DNA of 41,672 nt. Source: Methylophaga sp. GTDB lineage: Bacteria; Pseudomonadota; Gammaproteobacteria; Nitrosococcales; Methylophagaceae. The stretch spans positions 1-41,672 of the forward strand of contig NVWQ02000028.1 of the NCBI GenBank assembly GCA_002733715.2, read 5' to 3'. The notes under the pieces were generated by a model. That model was not told where the DNA came from. It ran no database searches and worked only from the letters and a program-made list of their open reading frames with translations. Made by a program: the position numbers and the translations under genes. The first letter of the stretch is position 1. Each line of letters begins with the position of its first letter. Shown here one piece after another: positions 20,109 through 28,748 of the stretch.

Positions 20109-21778
20109 TTAGAGCCCTCAGCATTCGCAATTTAGCTGTTGTTGAAGATATCGAAGTTAACTTTGATATGGGCATGACCTCATTAACAGGTGAAACGGGC
20201 GCTGGAAAATCAATGTTAGTCGACGCGCTAAGTTTAGTGTTAGGCGACCGCGCTGATTCTAAAATGGTACGACAAGGCAGTGAGCGTGCCGAAATAGCGG
20301 CTAGCTTTGATATTAGCAATAATCCACCACTACAAAAATGGCTACTAGAGCAAGAGCTAGATGATGATGGCCAATGTGAATTACGCAGAACCATTAATAA
20401 AGAAGGCCGCTCACGTGCTTATATCAATGGTCGTGCGGTTCAATTAGCTCAACTTCGTGAAATCAGTATCCGCAGTATTGATATTCATGGTCAGCACGCA
20501 CATCAATCGTTAACACGCAGTGAAACGCAACGAGATTTGCTCGACACCGTGGCAGGTACTCAATCCTTATTAGCTGAACTCTCCGCACAATATCAACAAT
20601 TAAAAGCCACTCAGCAACAGTTAGATACGATAAAACAGCAATCTCAAGATCAAACAGCACGCCATGATTTATTAGATTATCAAGTTATTGAATTACAGGT
20701 ACTCAATCTCAGCCAAGATTATGTAGAACAACTTATTAAAGAGCATCAACAGCGCACTAATGCATCACAATTAATTGAAGCAGCCCAATCTGCACAACAT
20801 CAACTATTTGAACAAGAAGCAGGCGCTGCTTATTCATTAATAAGTCAGGCGTTAAATGAAATTACGCTTCATCAAGATATTGAACCGCAATTTGCGAATT
20901 TGGTTGAAACACTTAATTCAACCGTTATTCAGCTTGATGAAGTGTCAAATGAATTGCGTCATTATTTAGATAGTACCGATAATGATCCTCAACGATTACA
21001 ACAAGTTGAAACCGAGCTAGCAACATTACATGATCAGGCTCGAAAGCATCATATCGAAATTGAGCAATTACCGGCACATTTTGAGCAGCTTCAACAAGAG
21101 CTCGCTTCATTAGCCAATATCGAAATACATACTGAAGAACTGCAACAGCAACTAAATAAGCAAATGGCGGCATGTCGCGATTTGTGTGACAAAATTAGCA
21201 AAAAACGTCAACAAACAGCCAAACCTTTATCTAAAAAAATAAGCGAATCAATTCAAGAGCTCGCTATGCCAACTGGCCAGCTTGAATTTGTAGTGTCACC
21301 CATGCCAAATGACAACTTCAACGAAACAGGTTCAGATCAGGTTCAGTTGCTTGTTACCACCAATCCCGGTCAGCCTGCAGGCGAATTAGGAAAAGTCGCC
21401 TCTGGTGGTGAGTTAGCGCGCATTAGCCTTGCTATTCAAGTAGTCACCGCCAGCAGTCGAAGTGTCCCTACACTAGTATTTGATGAAGTTGACGTTGGTA
21501 TCGGTGGTGGTATTGCCGAGATTGTGGGCAATCATCTACGCAAGCTTGCCGAAAACCGACAAGTTATTTGCATCACCCATCTACCGCAAGTGGCTGCCCA
21601 AGCACATCAACAGTTACAAGTGAATAAAACCAACCTTAAAGACAGTACCCATATTGATATTACTGCACTTGATAAAGAACAACGTATTGAAGAAATTGCA
21701 CGGATGCTGGGCGGCGTTACTTTAACGGAAAAAACACGGGTTCATGCTGAGGAAATGCTCGAAAAATCAGCAGATTAA
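20105..21778 (+). CDS. recN: DNA repair protein RecN
   Basis: SMC-like ATPase acting in double-strand break repair. The Walker A is GETGAGKSM at the N-terminus, followed by long Gln-rich coiled coils in the middle. The C-terminal ABC signature is in VASGGELARISLA and the Walker B in LVFDEVDVGIGGG. Length is 557 aa, as usual. It follows nadK with a 4-base overlap. Its stop codon overlaps that of the convergent gene downstream, so no terminator separates them. No clear LexA box could be picked out upstream, because the upstream sequence is nadK coding. Confidence 0.97.
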   Translation: MIRALSIRNLAVVEDIEVNFDMGMTSLTGETGAGKSMLVDALSLVLGDRADSKMVRQGSERAEIAASFDISNNPPLQKWLLEQELDDDGQCELRRTINKEGRSRAYINGRAVQLAQLREISIRSIDIHGQHAHQSLTRSETQRDLLDTVAGTQSLLAELSAQYQQLKATQQQLDTIKQQSQDQTARHDLLDYQVIELQVLNLSQDYVEQLIKEHQQRTNASQLIEAAQSAQHQLFEQEAGAAYSLISQALNEITLHQDIEPQFANLVETLNSTVIQLDEVSNELRHYLDSTDNDPQRLQQVETELATLHDQARKHHIEIEQLPAHFEQLQQELASLANIEIHTEELQQQLNKQMAACRDLCDKISKKRQQTAKPLSKKISESIQELAMPTGQLEFVVSPMPNDNFNETGSDQVQLLVTTNPGQPAGELGKVASGGELARISLAIQVVTASSRSVPTLVFDEVDVGIGGGIAEIVGNHLRKLAENRQVICITHLPQVAAQAHQQLQVNKTNLKDSTHIDITALDKEQRIEEIARMLGGVTLTEKTRVHAEEMLEKSAD

Positions 21779-22110
21779 TCACTCATACATTTAACTGGAC
21801 TATTACACACATAGGCTTTATTCAAAAGCGGTAATATTCTATCAATCGGAATTAATAAATAACTATGTTCTTTACGATGATAAAGTTGTTGCCTTAATTC
21901 AATTAATTCATGCACAAGTTTATTAGCAATATTGGGGGCAATTAATGGGCCATCATAAAAATTTTCCCATAACCAATTGAGTTGAGGATATTGCTCATTA
22001 TCATTGATGAGTTCAAAAATACCTTCTTCATGGTGGTCTATAAAAGTACTGTCTTCCCCTAAATAAAAGTCAAAGGCCACTTTACTTCTGACATTTCTGA
22101 CAAATACCAT
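21775..22110 (-). CDS. Uncharacterised small protein downstream of fur
   Basis: I do not recognise this protein (up to 111 aa). It is acidic in its N-terminal half (FYLGEDSTFIDHHEEGIFELI), with a middle WLWENFYDGP patch and an amphipathic helix LVHELIELRQQLYHR, and no signal peptide or membrane segment. The ATG start lies 29 bases inside fur. A GTG at 22080, directly after the fur stop and preceded by an A/G-rich stretch, is a plausible alternative that gives about 101 aa. It appears co-transcribed with fur, and its stop overlaps the recN stop on the other strand. It could be a small regulator or accessory protein, but nothing in the sequence decides this. Confidence 0.7.
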   Translation of the reverse strand: MVFVRNVRSKVAFDFYLGEDSTFIDHHEEGIFELINDNEQYPQLNWLWENFYDGPLIAPNIANKLVHELIELRQQLYHRKEHSYLLIPIDRILPLLNKAYVCNSPVKCMSD

Positions 22111-22492
22111 AGATATACAAGCTATGATCGGTCATTTCAAAACCTTTATCTTTGGCGATAGCGCGTTGGCGTTTTTCAATCACTTCATCAACAAATTCTT
22201 CAATGTTATTACAACGCACACATAATAAGTGGTCATGATGAGTACCATCTTCTAATTCAAATACCGCGTGGCCACCATCAATGTTTAATCGTGAAACTAA
22301 ACCCGCCCCTTCAAACTGGGTTAAAACACGGTATACCGTGGCCAGACCAATTTCTTCGCCCATTTCTAGCATAGCTTTATAGACATCTTCAGCGCTGAGA
22401 TGCCGCTGTTCTGAATTTTCAAGGATTTCTAATACTTTTAGCCTTGGCAATGTAACTTTTAGGCCGGCTTTTCTTAAATCTTGGCTTTCCAT
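22082..22492 (-). CDS. fur: Ferric uptake regulator Fur
   Basis: Iron-responsive repressor with an N-terminal winged helix (KVTLPRLKVLEIL and IGLATVYRVLTQFE) and a C-terminal dimer and metal domain. Metal ligands HHDH lie at residues 85-88, with two CxxC pairs at Cys91/Cys94 and Cys131/Cys134 for structural zinc. The 136 aa length is typical. It diverges from bamE across 119 bases, the same fur/omlA arrangement as in pseudomonads. A possible operator could not be assigned with confidence. Confidence 0.97.
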   Translation of the reverse strand: MESQDLRKAGLKVTLPRLKVLEILENSEQRHLSAEDVYKAMLEMGEEIGLATVYRVLTQFEGAGLVSRLNIDGGHAVFELEDGTHHDHLLCVRCNNIEEFVDEVIEKRQRAIAKDKGFEMTDHSLYIYGICQKCQK

Positions 22493-22611
22493 GACGAATA
22501 CACTCTCTTAAAACTAAGGGCTATTAATGGTAACTTGCAAATGCAGGTTTCAAGTTATTTAGCTATAGCGTATCATTTCACTTTGGAAATTAATATAGAC
22601 ATTGAATATAA

Positions 22612-23160
22612 ATGAAAACTTTTCTCATTTGCATCCTTGCAAGTTGCACCCTATTTGTCAGCGCTTGTAATAAAGATAAAATCCCCGGCGTTTATCGTAT
22701 TGATATTCAGCAAGGCAATGATGTTACCCAAGATATGATTAATCAACTCAAGCCTGATATGACCAAAAATCAAGTTACCTACATAATGGGAACACCACTT
22801 CTAATTGACACTTTTCACCCCAATCGCTGGGATTATATCTACAGTTTCCACCCCGGTAATGGTAGCCGTGAACAACGTCGCATCACATTGTTTTTTGAAA
22901 ACGGACTATTAGATTATGTTGAAGGTGACACCCGCACCGTAGCGCGCGAAGACCTGCCTCAATCAAACAAAGAAAGTGCTAATGTTATTGTGCCGTTGAC
23001 TAAAAAAAAGACAGGATTCTTTCGAGGCTTGTTGAACACCATTGGTTTGGGGGAAACGGAACCTGATGTAATTACTGATGAGATAGAAAAAGAGGCCCTT
23101 GTCCCTGCGACTGACGAAGCGCTTGAAGAAACAGAGCAATCACTCGAAGAAGCGCTTTAA
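22612..23160 (+). CDS. bamE: Outer membrane assembly lipoprotein BamE (SmpA/OmlA)
   Basis: Small lipoprotein subunit of the BAM complex. The signal peptide ends in the lipobox FVSAC with lipidated Cys19. The SmpA/OmlA fold follows, with [18 protein letters not shown] and a WDYIYSF strand. The 182 aa length is greater than E. coli BamE (113 aa). The extra, acidic C-terminal tail of about 60 residues has unknown purpose, as in several non-enteric homologues. Its stop overlaps the convergent carbonic anhydrase stop by 4 bases. Confidence 0.94.
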   Translation: MKTFLICILASCTLFVSACNKDKIPGVYRIDIQQGNDVTQDMINQLKPDMTKNQVTYIMGTPLLIDTFHPNRWDYIYSFHPGNGSREQRRITLFFENGLLDYVEGDTRTVAREDLPQSNKESANVIVPLTKKKTGFFRGLLNTIGLGETEPDVITDEIEKEALVPATDEALEETEQSLEEAL

Positions 23161-23792
23161 TTTACAGGTTCAAACGCGCCAATTTGCGGATTAAAGTACA
23201 ACAGTTCACCGGTAGGAATATCAAAATACCAACCGTGCAAACTTAACGAACCCTGCTCTACTCGCTGACGAATCCAATCAAACCCCATTAAATTAGATAA
23301 TGATTCTAATATTGCACGTTGTTCACATGCTTTGATCTTATCTTGCGGCGATGAATCAGATAAATTATTAATCACCCAATCTTTTGCTGGTTTCGCAATA
23401 GAAACCCATTTATGGATAAACTGTGATTGAGTCTGCCCGTTACCACCATCAGTCCATAGCGCGTTGATACCTCCACAATTTGCATGTCCCATAATGATAA
23501 TATTTTCTACTTCTAGACCATTAACCGCAAATTCTAAGGCGGCACTCGTGCCATGGTGATTACCATCATGTTCACTCGGAGGTACTAAATTTGCCACATT
23601 GCGTACAATAAACAAATCACCCGGATCACAATCGGTCACAATGGCCGGGTCAACACGTGAGTCACAACACGCTATCATCATTGTTTTTGCGGGCTGCCCT
23701 GAAATCATACTGTCATAGAGCCGTCTATCATCACCAAAGTATTGTTGTTGAAAACGTTTGAAGCCATCAATCAGTTTCTGCGTGCTTGCCAT
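23157..23792 (-). CDS. Beta-class carbonic anhydrase
   Basis: Zinc enzyme interconverting CO2 and bicarbonate. The ligands and catalytic dyad are visible: Cys42-x-Asp44-x-Arg46 in CCDSRVDP, and His103 and Cys106 in GHANCGG. At 211 aa it is of the Can/CynT length. It follows the MBL-fold gene by 1 base and is the last of a three-gene operon beginning with the WY-repeat protein. A cytoplasmic location is inferred from the lack of a signal peptide. Confidence 0.95.
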   Translation of the reverse strand: MASTQKLIDGFKRFQQQYFGDDRRLYDSMISGQPAKTMMIACCDSRVDPAIVTDCDPGDLFIVRNVANLVPPSEHDGNHHGTSAALEFAVNGLEVENIIIMGHANCGGINALWTDGGNGQTQSQFIHKWVSIAKPAKDWVINNLSDSSPQDKIKACEQRAILESLSNLMGFDWIRQRVEQGSLSLHGWYFDIPTGELLYFNPQIGAFEPVN

Positions 23793-23793
23793 A

Positions 23794-24432
23794 TTATCTC
23801 AAAAATTGTAAATAAGGATTACTGGCTAATTCTTGTGCCAGCGTTGTAACAGGTCCATGACCGCTGTGTACTTGTAGCTTACCAGATAATGTCATTAACT
23901 TTGCTAAACTTTTTTGTGCTAGCGCGGAATCACCCATTGGCAAATCAGTCCTACCTACACTGCCTGCAAATAAAGTATCACCCACAAAAATATCAGATTC
24001 ATTATAGTAGCAACCCTGACCGGGAGTGTGGCCTGGCGTTGAAATAAAGTGCAGCACCGTTTCGCCTAATTTAATCTCGTCTCCATCATCCACTAGCTGA
24101 TCAATTCGGCCACAAGGACGATTCATATGCGGTGCACCAAACCATGTTCCCTGCTCTGGTAATGTTTCAAATAAGGGTATTTCTAATCGAGGTAAATAGG
24201 TAGGGACATCAAATGCTTGCTGCAATGCTACTAATGCACCGGCATGATCTAAGTGCGCATGCGTCAGCAAAATCATCTGAATATCAGGGCTAGGCTGTAA
24301 CGCTTGCAAGCGTTCAACCAAATCATCACTTTCACCTGTGTCAATAATAGCACAGGCTCCCGTTGCCAAATCTTTAATTAAGTAGGTATTAACCTGAAAT
24401 GCCCCAACGGTGAGGCATTTAGTTTCAATCAT
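23794..24432 (-). CDS. MBL-fold metallohydrolase (glyoxalase II-like)
   Basis: Metallo-beta-lactamase fold protein of 212 aa. The metal motif T-HAHLDH (residues 57-63) and the later FISTPGHTPGQGCYY and HSGHGP segments are those of the hydroxyacylglutathione-hydrolase-like YcbL/GloB group. The substrate is not determined by sequence. The start forms an ATGA overlap with the stop of the WY-repeat gene upstream, so translation is probably coupled. Confidence 0.93.
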   Translation of the reverse strand: MIETKCLTVGAFQVNTYLIKDLATGACAIIDTGESDDLVERLQALQPSPDIQMILLTHAHLDHAGALVALQQAFDVPTYLPRLEIPLFETLPEQGTWFGAPHMNRPCGRIDQLVDDGDEIKLGETVLHFISTPGHTPGQGCYYNESDIFVGDTLFAGSVGRTDLPMGDSALAQKSLAKLMTLSGKLQVHSGHGPVTTLAQELASNPYLQFLR

Positions 24433-25151
24433 TTATTGCTGTCATACCACTTTTTCTGACCTTCACGTGTAGCTTCAAGATTGGCCTCATACCATTTTTG
24501 CTTTTCAGCTTTCTTACGTGTAAGAGCAAGATTAGCCCTATACCATTTTTGTTTGGCATCAGCATATTGATCTACATGCGTATTAGCTTCATACCACTTT
24601 TTATTGTCCATATTTGTGCGGGCAATTTCAAGGTTGGCCTTATACCATTTTTTCTTTTGTTCCATATGTGGATCAGCATAAATATTGGCTTCATACCATG
24701 GCTGACGGGCCTCTTTTTCTACTTGCTGATTAGCCTCATACCATTTCTGTTTCGCCGCTCTCGCTATTTCAAGGTTTGCTCTATACCATTTCCTCTTTGT
24801 TTCCATATGAGGATCAAAGTGTGTATTAGCTTCATACCATGGTTGACTTGTTTTATCTGTCGGTTGCTTGCTCGCCTCATACCATTTGGTACGCTCTTCC
24901 CTAATTGAATCTACCGCAACTTTTAAATTAGCTTCATACCACTTCTTCTTGGCATCTAAATGGCCAGCCAAATTAGCTTCATACCAAGGTTTACTAGTAT
25001 GTGTAGCCTTCTTATTGGTTTCATACCAATGTTCTTTCGGTAGTGTCGTCCCTACACTTTCATTAGCTTTGTACCATTTTTTACGACTTTCACGGGCAGT
25101 CTTTAAATTCGCTTCGTACCACTTTTCTTTTATATCCATTGTTGTTGTCAT
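24429..25151 (-). CDS. WY-repeat protein with 15 copies of a K/P-W-Y-E-A-N unit (unknown function)
   Basis: I do not recognise a family. The 240 aa protein is almost entirely a tandem array. Trp occurs exactly 15 times, at residues 11, 26, 42, 56, 71, 90, 105, 122, 137, 152, 169, 186, 203, 220 and 235, each followed by Tyr and mostly by E/K/R-A-N. The spacing is 14-19 residues, mainly 15 or 17. There is no Cys and no signal peptide; Lys is abundant. A larger unit of about 47 residues is duplicated (from Trp105 and from Trp152). The ATG at 25151 has a good GAGG ribosome site. It leads an operon with the MBL hydrolase and carbonic anhydrase. The reverse-strand frames are only shadows. Helical solenoid, ligand-binding array or repeat precursor are possibilities. 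Confidence 0.88.
   Translation of the reverse strand: MTTTMDIKEKWYEANLKTARESRKKWYKANESVGTTLPKEHWYETNKKATHTSKPWYEANLAGHLDAKKKWYEANLKVAVDSIREERTKWYEASKQPTDKTSQPWYEANTHFDPHMETKRKWYRANLEIARAAKQKWYEANQQVEKEARQPWYEANIYADPHMEQKKKWYKANLEIARTNMDNKKWYEANTHVDQYADAKQKWYRANLALTRKKAEKQKWYEANLEATREGQKKWYDSNK
24438..25127 (-). repeat. Degenerate coding tandem repeat (about 45-51 bp unit)
   Basis: The coding stretch shows repeated AAATGGTATGAAGC-type blocks on the minus strand (TTCATACCA on the plus strand), one per repeat. Units are mostly 45 or 51 bases, with intervening DNA diverged. The 141-base step between the two duplicated three-unit blocks suggests growth by unequal duplication. Confidence 0.85.
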
Positions 25152-25276
25152 TGTGTCTACCTCACTGGTAATTCATTATCTTAATAGTACATGATATAGA
25201 GAGGTAACTACAAGCAATAAAATGGCTTATTGCGGGCTAGATCTCAATCAAAGTTTTTTTAAAGATAGCTTATTTT

Positions 25277-25699
25277 TTATTCAAAACAATGCAGTTCAGC
25301 TTTTAACTGCTGCAACATACTAATTTTCTGTTCAACATTTAACATACGTCGGTTTTCTTTTTCTTCAACCATTGATGAATACGTTAAATAGCCTAATCCG
25401 AGCAATCCTCCTACAATTGGAATTGAATCCGCTGTGATCAGGGTAACCGCCATGGTATTAGTGTTGTCTTCATAAAACTTATCTTTATAGGTGTAACGAT
25501 AAGGATGCAAATAGCGAATGGTGTTATCTAGCTCAATACAATTTAACTGTTTTTGTTGCTGTGTCGCTTCAACTATCGGTGGTTCGAAGTAAATAGGCTC
25601 AATGGATATCGGTGGCATCGGAACATCGGCTTCAACTACAGGTAAAAATAACATTAAGTTAACGGCCGCTAAGCAAGCTATACCTCGTATAGTTTTCAT
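25277..25699 (-). CDS. Uncharacterised exported protein downstream of the sensor kinase
   Basis: I do not recognise this 140 aa protein. The N-terminal 24 residues look like a signal peptide (MKTIRGIACLAAVNLMLFLP...EA). A Pro-rich stretch PMPPISIEPIYFEPPIVE follows. A hydrophobic segment SIPIVGGLLGLGYLTYSS may be a membrane span near residues 91-108, and a charged helical C-terminus ends the protein. Two Cys in the mature part (residues 54 and 138) could form a disulfide. It starts 31 bases after the pdsS-like kinase stop on the same strand, so it belongs to that operon. No LPxTG-like motif is seen. Confidence 0.75.
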   Translation of the reverse strand: MKTIRGIACLAAVNLMLFLPVVEADVPMPPISIEPIYFEPPIVEATQQQKQLNCIELDNTIRYLHPYRYTYKDKFYEDNTNTMAVTLITADSIPIVGGLLGLGYLTYSSMVEEKENRRMLNVEQKISMLQQLKAELHCFE

Positions 25700-25730
25700 T
25701 GTGATAACACTCCATAAATTTATCGTATGA

Positions 25731-27845
25731 TCATGTTATCGGCAACTCAATCTGAAACTCTACTCCTTGTTGCCAATTTTGAGCGACAACTTGCCCGCCA
25801 TGCTGCTGCACAATAAGTTTGACAATATATAAACCTAAACCTAAATGAGGGATCTTCGACTGAGTAACTGCTTCACGAATAGAGACCATAGGTTGAAATA
25901 ATTGTTGTTCCATATTTTCAGGTAGTGATGCTCCTGAGTTTTTGACTATAAGAATAGCGGTGTTTAATTTATGAGGCTTTTCAAGGCTTATCACTATTGA
26001 TGTTTCAGGCAGGTGAAAATCAACTGCATTCGCAATCAATTTATCTAGCATTTGTACAATTAACTCTTGGCAACCTTTTATCTCAATAGCGTCTTCTGCT
26101 AAATTAAATTCAAATGAGACGTGTCGATGAAGATCTTGGTAAACAGGTGCAACATCTTTTAATAAGGCCGTTAAGTTAAACACTTCTAACGCTACAGTAT
26201 TAACGGTTTGTTCTAGCCGGCTTGCTTCACTCATTCTCGCGATAATATTATTGAGCCGTTCGCTACCTGAGCGGGCACGATCAATATAAACTTGGCTATT
26301 TTCAGGTGATTGCTCCAAGTGCTCTAGTGAAGTCCTAATCACCGCAACCGGAGTGCGTAATTCATGTGTCAATCGTGATGATAACGCTTCTAAATAATGG
26401 GTATATAAACCCAACCGTTCAAAAAGCTGTTCAAACCCTTGCCGTAACTCACCTATCTCATCATATTCAGCACGTTGCTTGAGCACACCAGACATGCGGC
26501 CATCGCCACTCACTATGGCAGAAACATCACGATTTAATCGCCTAATCCTAAAAGAAAGTCGGCTCGCAAAACCAATGAGAACAATGAAGGCTACAGCCAT
26601 CACCCATAAACTAGTATTGAGTAAGGTTTTCACCGCTTTATTCTGTAAGCCCATTATAGTATTGGTGTTTTTTTCTACAACAACAACACCTACATTTATC
26701 CCATCTAATAAAATAGGTTGAGCTGCCACAATAACAGTTTGCTCACTACCTCCTATCTGTCGACGTTCTGTAGCTGCTTTGCCCATTAGTGCTGTTTGTA
26801 CCGCATCACCCTTAAAAACAGCCCGCTCGTGTCGCAATGATTCATCATCTGATACCGCAATTTCTAAAAACAAGTTATAAAAAAAATCTAGCAATGAATT
26901 TAACGGTTGTTCGGCAACTAATACTTCGCCTTGCCCCGCACTTGCAACCGTGTTGCGATTATTATCTATCAACCAAATTCTGGTTCCCTCTGTCGCCATC
27001 TCTGACAATACTTCTGCAAGCTGCGTGGAGGGCAATAGCAAATCAGCAAAAAGTGCACTATCACGTACATCTCCTATTCCAATAACTTGGGGTTCTGCTT
27101 CATTTTTATCAACATCAATAACGGCTATCGCTATCGACGAATCAATCATTTCTTCCGGTAAAGCAAGTTCTAAGCGATAGCCATATAATGATAACTGCCA
27201 TGCAGCTTTAATACCGTTTTGTCTTCCTATTACTACTGGGTCGAGATAACTTCCTATGTATTCAAAGGCATTGATTTGACCTGGTGCGCTTGCTGATAAT
27301 AAATAACGACGGACACGCTGTTTGTTATCCACAACAGCCAAAACAATGGCATCACCACCATGTCGATTTTGTATGCGTGGATCACGAAATACTATCGAAT
27401 CATCAACCACATCCAACATCATTATTAAAGATCGTTGTTGTTTCGCCCATAAATAGCGCGCTGTCACATCTTGTGGATCAATTTTATGTCCATAGGACAA
27501 TTGGTTCTCAACTGGAAATGTCTGCATTAAACCTTTGAGATCTGCCCATTCACTTTGGTAGCCATCAATCACAATCGGGCTAGCAAGCATCGATACAGCT
27601 ATTTTTTCTGTCCGGGTCTTATGCTCTAAAAGCTCAACGCGTTCAATTAACGGCTCAGCATGTTGTGCTATCAATATGGCGCTGGCTTTAGCAATAGTTG
27701 CCATTGATTGTGCTTGTTGCTGCTGCAACAAATCTTCCATTGCTTGGATATAACGCACACCCAACCAAGGTAAAAGCAGCAAAACTAATGAAACCAGTAA
27801 TAACTTGCTTCGTAACTTTAATTTTATTGCAGGCCAAATACTCAT
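25731..27845 (-). CDS. pdsS: Sensor histidine kinase of the proteobacterial dedicated sortase system type (PdsS-like)
   Basis: A 704 aa membrane kinase. The first membrane span is at about residues 14-31. A large periplasmic sensor region follows, with a CBM9-like block VIDGYQSEWADL, then a second span near residues 405-425 and a HAMP-type linker. The HisKA domain has phospho-acceptor His494 in LTHELRTPV, and the HATPase domain ends in GLGLYIVKLIVQQHGG. The size and CBM9-like sensor match the dedicated-sortase-system kinases of marine proteobacteria (TIGR03785, from memory of the family). It lies 9 bases after the response regulator gene. Confidence 0.88.
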   Translation of the reverse strand: MSIWPAIKLKLRSKLLLVSLVLLLLPWLGVRYIQAMEDLLQQQQAQSMATIAKASAILIAQHAEPLIERVELLEHKTRTEKIAVSMLASPIVIDGYQSEWADLKGLMQTFPVENQLSYGHKIDPQDVTARYLWAKQQRSLIMMLDVVDDSIVFRDPRIQNRHGGDAIVLAVVDNKQRVRRYLLSASAPGQINAFEYIGSYLDPVVIGRQNGIKAAWQLSLYGYRLELALPEEMIDSSIAIAVIDVDKNEAEPQVIGIGDVRDSALFADLLLPSTQLAEVLSEMATEGTRIWLIDNNRNTVASAGQGEVLVAEQPLNSLLDFFYNLFLEIAVSDDESLRHERAVFKGDAVQTALMGKAATERRQIGGSEQTVIVAAQPILLDGINVGVVVVEKNTNTIMGLQNKAVKTLLNTSLWVMAVAFIVLIGFASRLSFRIRRLNRDVSAIVSGDGRMSGVLKQRAEYDEIGELRQGFEQLFERLGLYTHYLEALSSRLTHELRTPVAVIRTSLEHLEQSPENSQVYIDRARSGSERLNNIIARMSEASRLEQTVNTVALEVFNLTALLKDVAPVYQDLHRHVSFEFNLAEDAIEIKGCQELIVQMLDKLIANAVDFHLPETSIVISLEKPHKLNTAILIVKNSGASLPENMEQQLFQPMVSIREAVTQSKIPHLGLGLYIVKLIVQQHGGQVVAQNWQQGVEFQIELPIT

Positions 27846-27854
27846 TAATAACCG

Positions 27855-28553
27855 TTATTTTTGTTGCTCGATCCAACGGTATCCCAGACCATATACCGTT
27901 TCAATTGCTGAGAAATCTGCATCAACTACTTGGAATTTTTTACGAATTCGTTTTATATGTGAGCTAATCGTGTCTTCGTCAACGTAAATATTGGCCGCCT
28001 GCATTAATTGCTCTCGTGTTTTAACGTGACCCACAAAACGCACTAGGGCATGCACTAACCAAAATTCTGTAACAGTCAAAGCTACTGGCTTATTATTAAA
28101 ATTTACTGCCATCCTATCAGCATCTAATACTAAATCACCTTGAATAATTAAATCTGCTTCTTTAGCGGGTATTTTCCTTGATTCTAATCGGCGAAATAAT
28201 GCAGCAATGCGCGCTTGCAAATGTGATAAGCCAATATCCTTAGTCAAATAATCATCCGCACCAAGACGAAATCCAGACACGGTATCTAACTCATTATCAC
28301 GAGCAGTAAGAAAAATAATGGGGAGCGTTTCTGACATGGCTCTTAGATCGCGGCATAAATCAAAGCCACCTTCAGGTTCATCATTAAGACCAATATCAAT
28401 AATGGCTAATTCGGGCAGTCGCTGCTGAAAGGCATCATAGGCAGATTGCCTATTTGCATACGTGCTCACTTCATACCCTTGGCGTCTTAACGCTTCGGCA
28501 TAATTATCTCTAATATCAGGCTCATCTTCAACAATTGCGATCCTACGCCCCAT
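27855..28553 (-). CDS. pdsR: OmpR-type response regulator (PdsR-like)
   Basis: A 232 aa two-component regulator. The receiver domain has the acidic pair in IVEDEPD, phospho-acceptor Asp53 in LAIIDIGLND, and the Thr/Lys switch residues in FLTARD and LTKD. A C-terminal winged-helix DNA-binding domain follows, with VTVTEFWLVHALV-like helices and ISSHIKRIRKKF. It is first in an operon with the pdsS-like kinase and the unknown exported protein. It diverges from the OmpA-like gene, which is a probable target. The name rests on resemblance to the dedicated-sortase regulator family and on the neighbours. Confidence 0.88.
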   Translation of the reverse strand: MGRRIAIVEDEPDIRDNYAEALRRQGYEVSTYANRQSAYDAFQQRLPELAIIDIGLNDEPEGGFDLCRDLRAMSETLPIIFLTARDNELDTVSGFRLGADDYLTKDIGLSHLQARIAALFRRLESRKIPAKEADLIIQGDLVLDADRMAVNFNNKPVALTVTEFWLVHALVRFVGHVKTREQLMQAANIYVDEDTISSHIKRIRKKFQVVDADFSAIETVYGLGYRWIEQQK

Positions 28554-28748
28554 TATTTTCTCCCATTGCCATATTTCTGCCTTATTTTATCACCACATTG
28601 CCAAGATCACGACGCGTTGTTGCCACTTCACTGCGGTTAAATAGTCACCACTCGGCGCAGAAATGGAGTTCAACACCCTCCTCTATTTGCACAGTTCCAT
28701 GTGTCATGGATGACCCGCTGAACCAATAACAACCACAAGGATCTTATT

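Noticed and set aside
24438-25127. CRISPR-like regular repeats
   Set aside because: The repeats are short, degenerate, follow codon frame, and have no unique spacer structure or cas genes; they encode protein repeats.
24498-25194. Long plus-strand open frames opposite the WY-repeat gene, rich in Ile, Pro and Phe with a repeating SFIP pattern
   Set aside because: The periodic hydrophobic pattern is the mirror of the WYEAN codons on the other strand; the minus frame has a ribosome site and operon coupling.
25214-25233. Hairpin GCAATAA/TTATTGC as a terminator upstream of the WY-repeat gene
   Set aside because: The stem is AT-rich and no T run follows it on either strand.
28554-28748. Remnant of a sortase gene between pdsR and pdsO
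   Set aside because: Only 195 bases, with no sortase-like motif in any frame; a divergent promoter region is the simpler reading.
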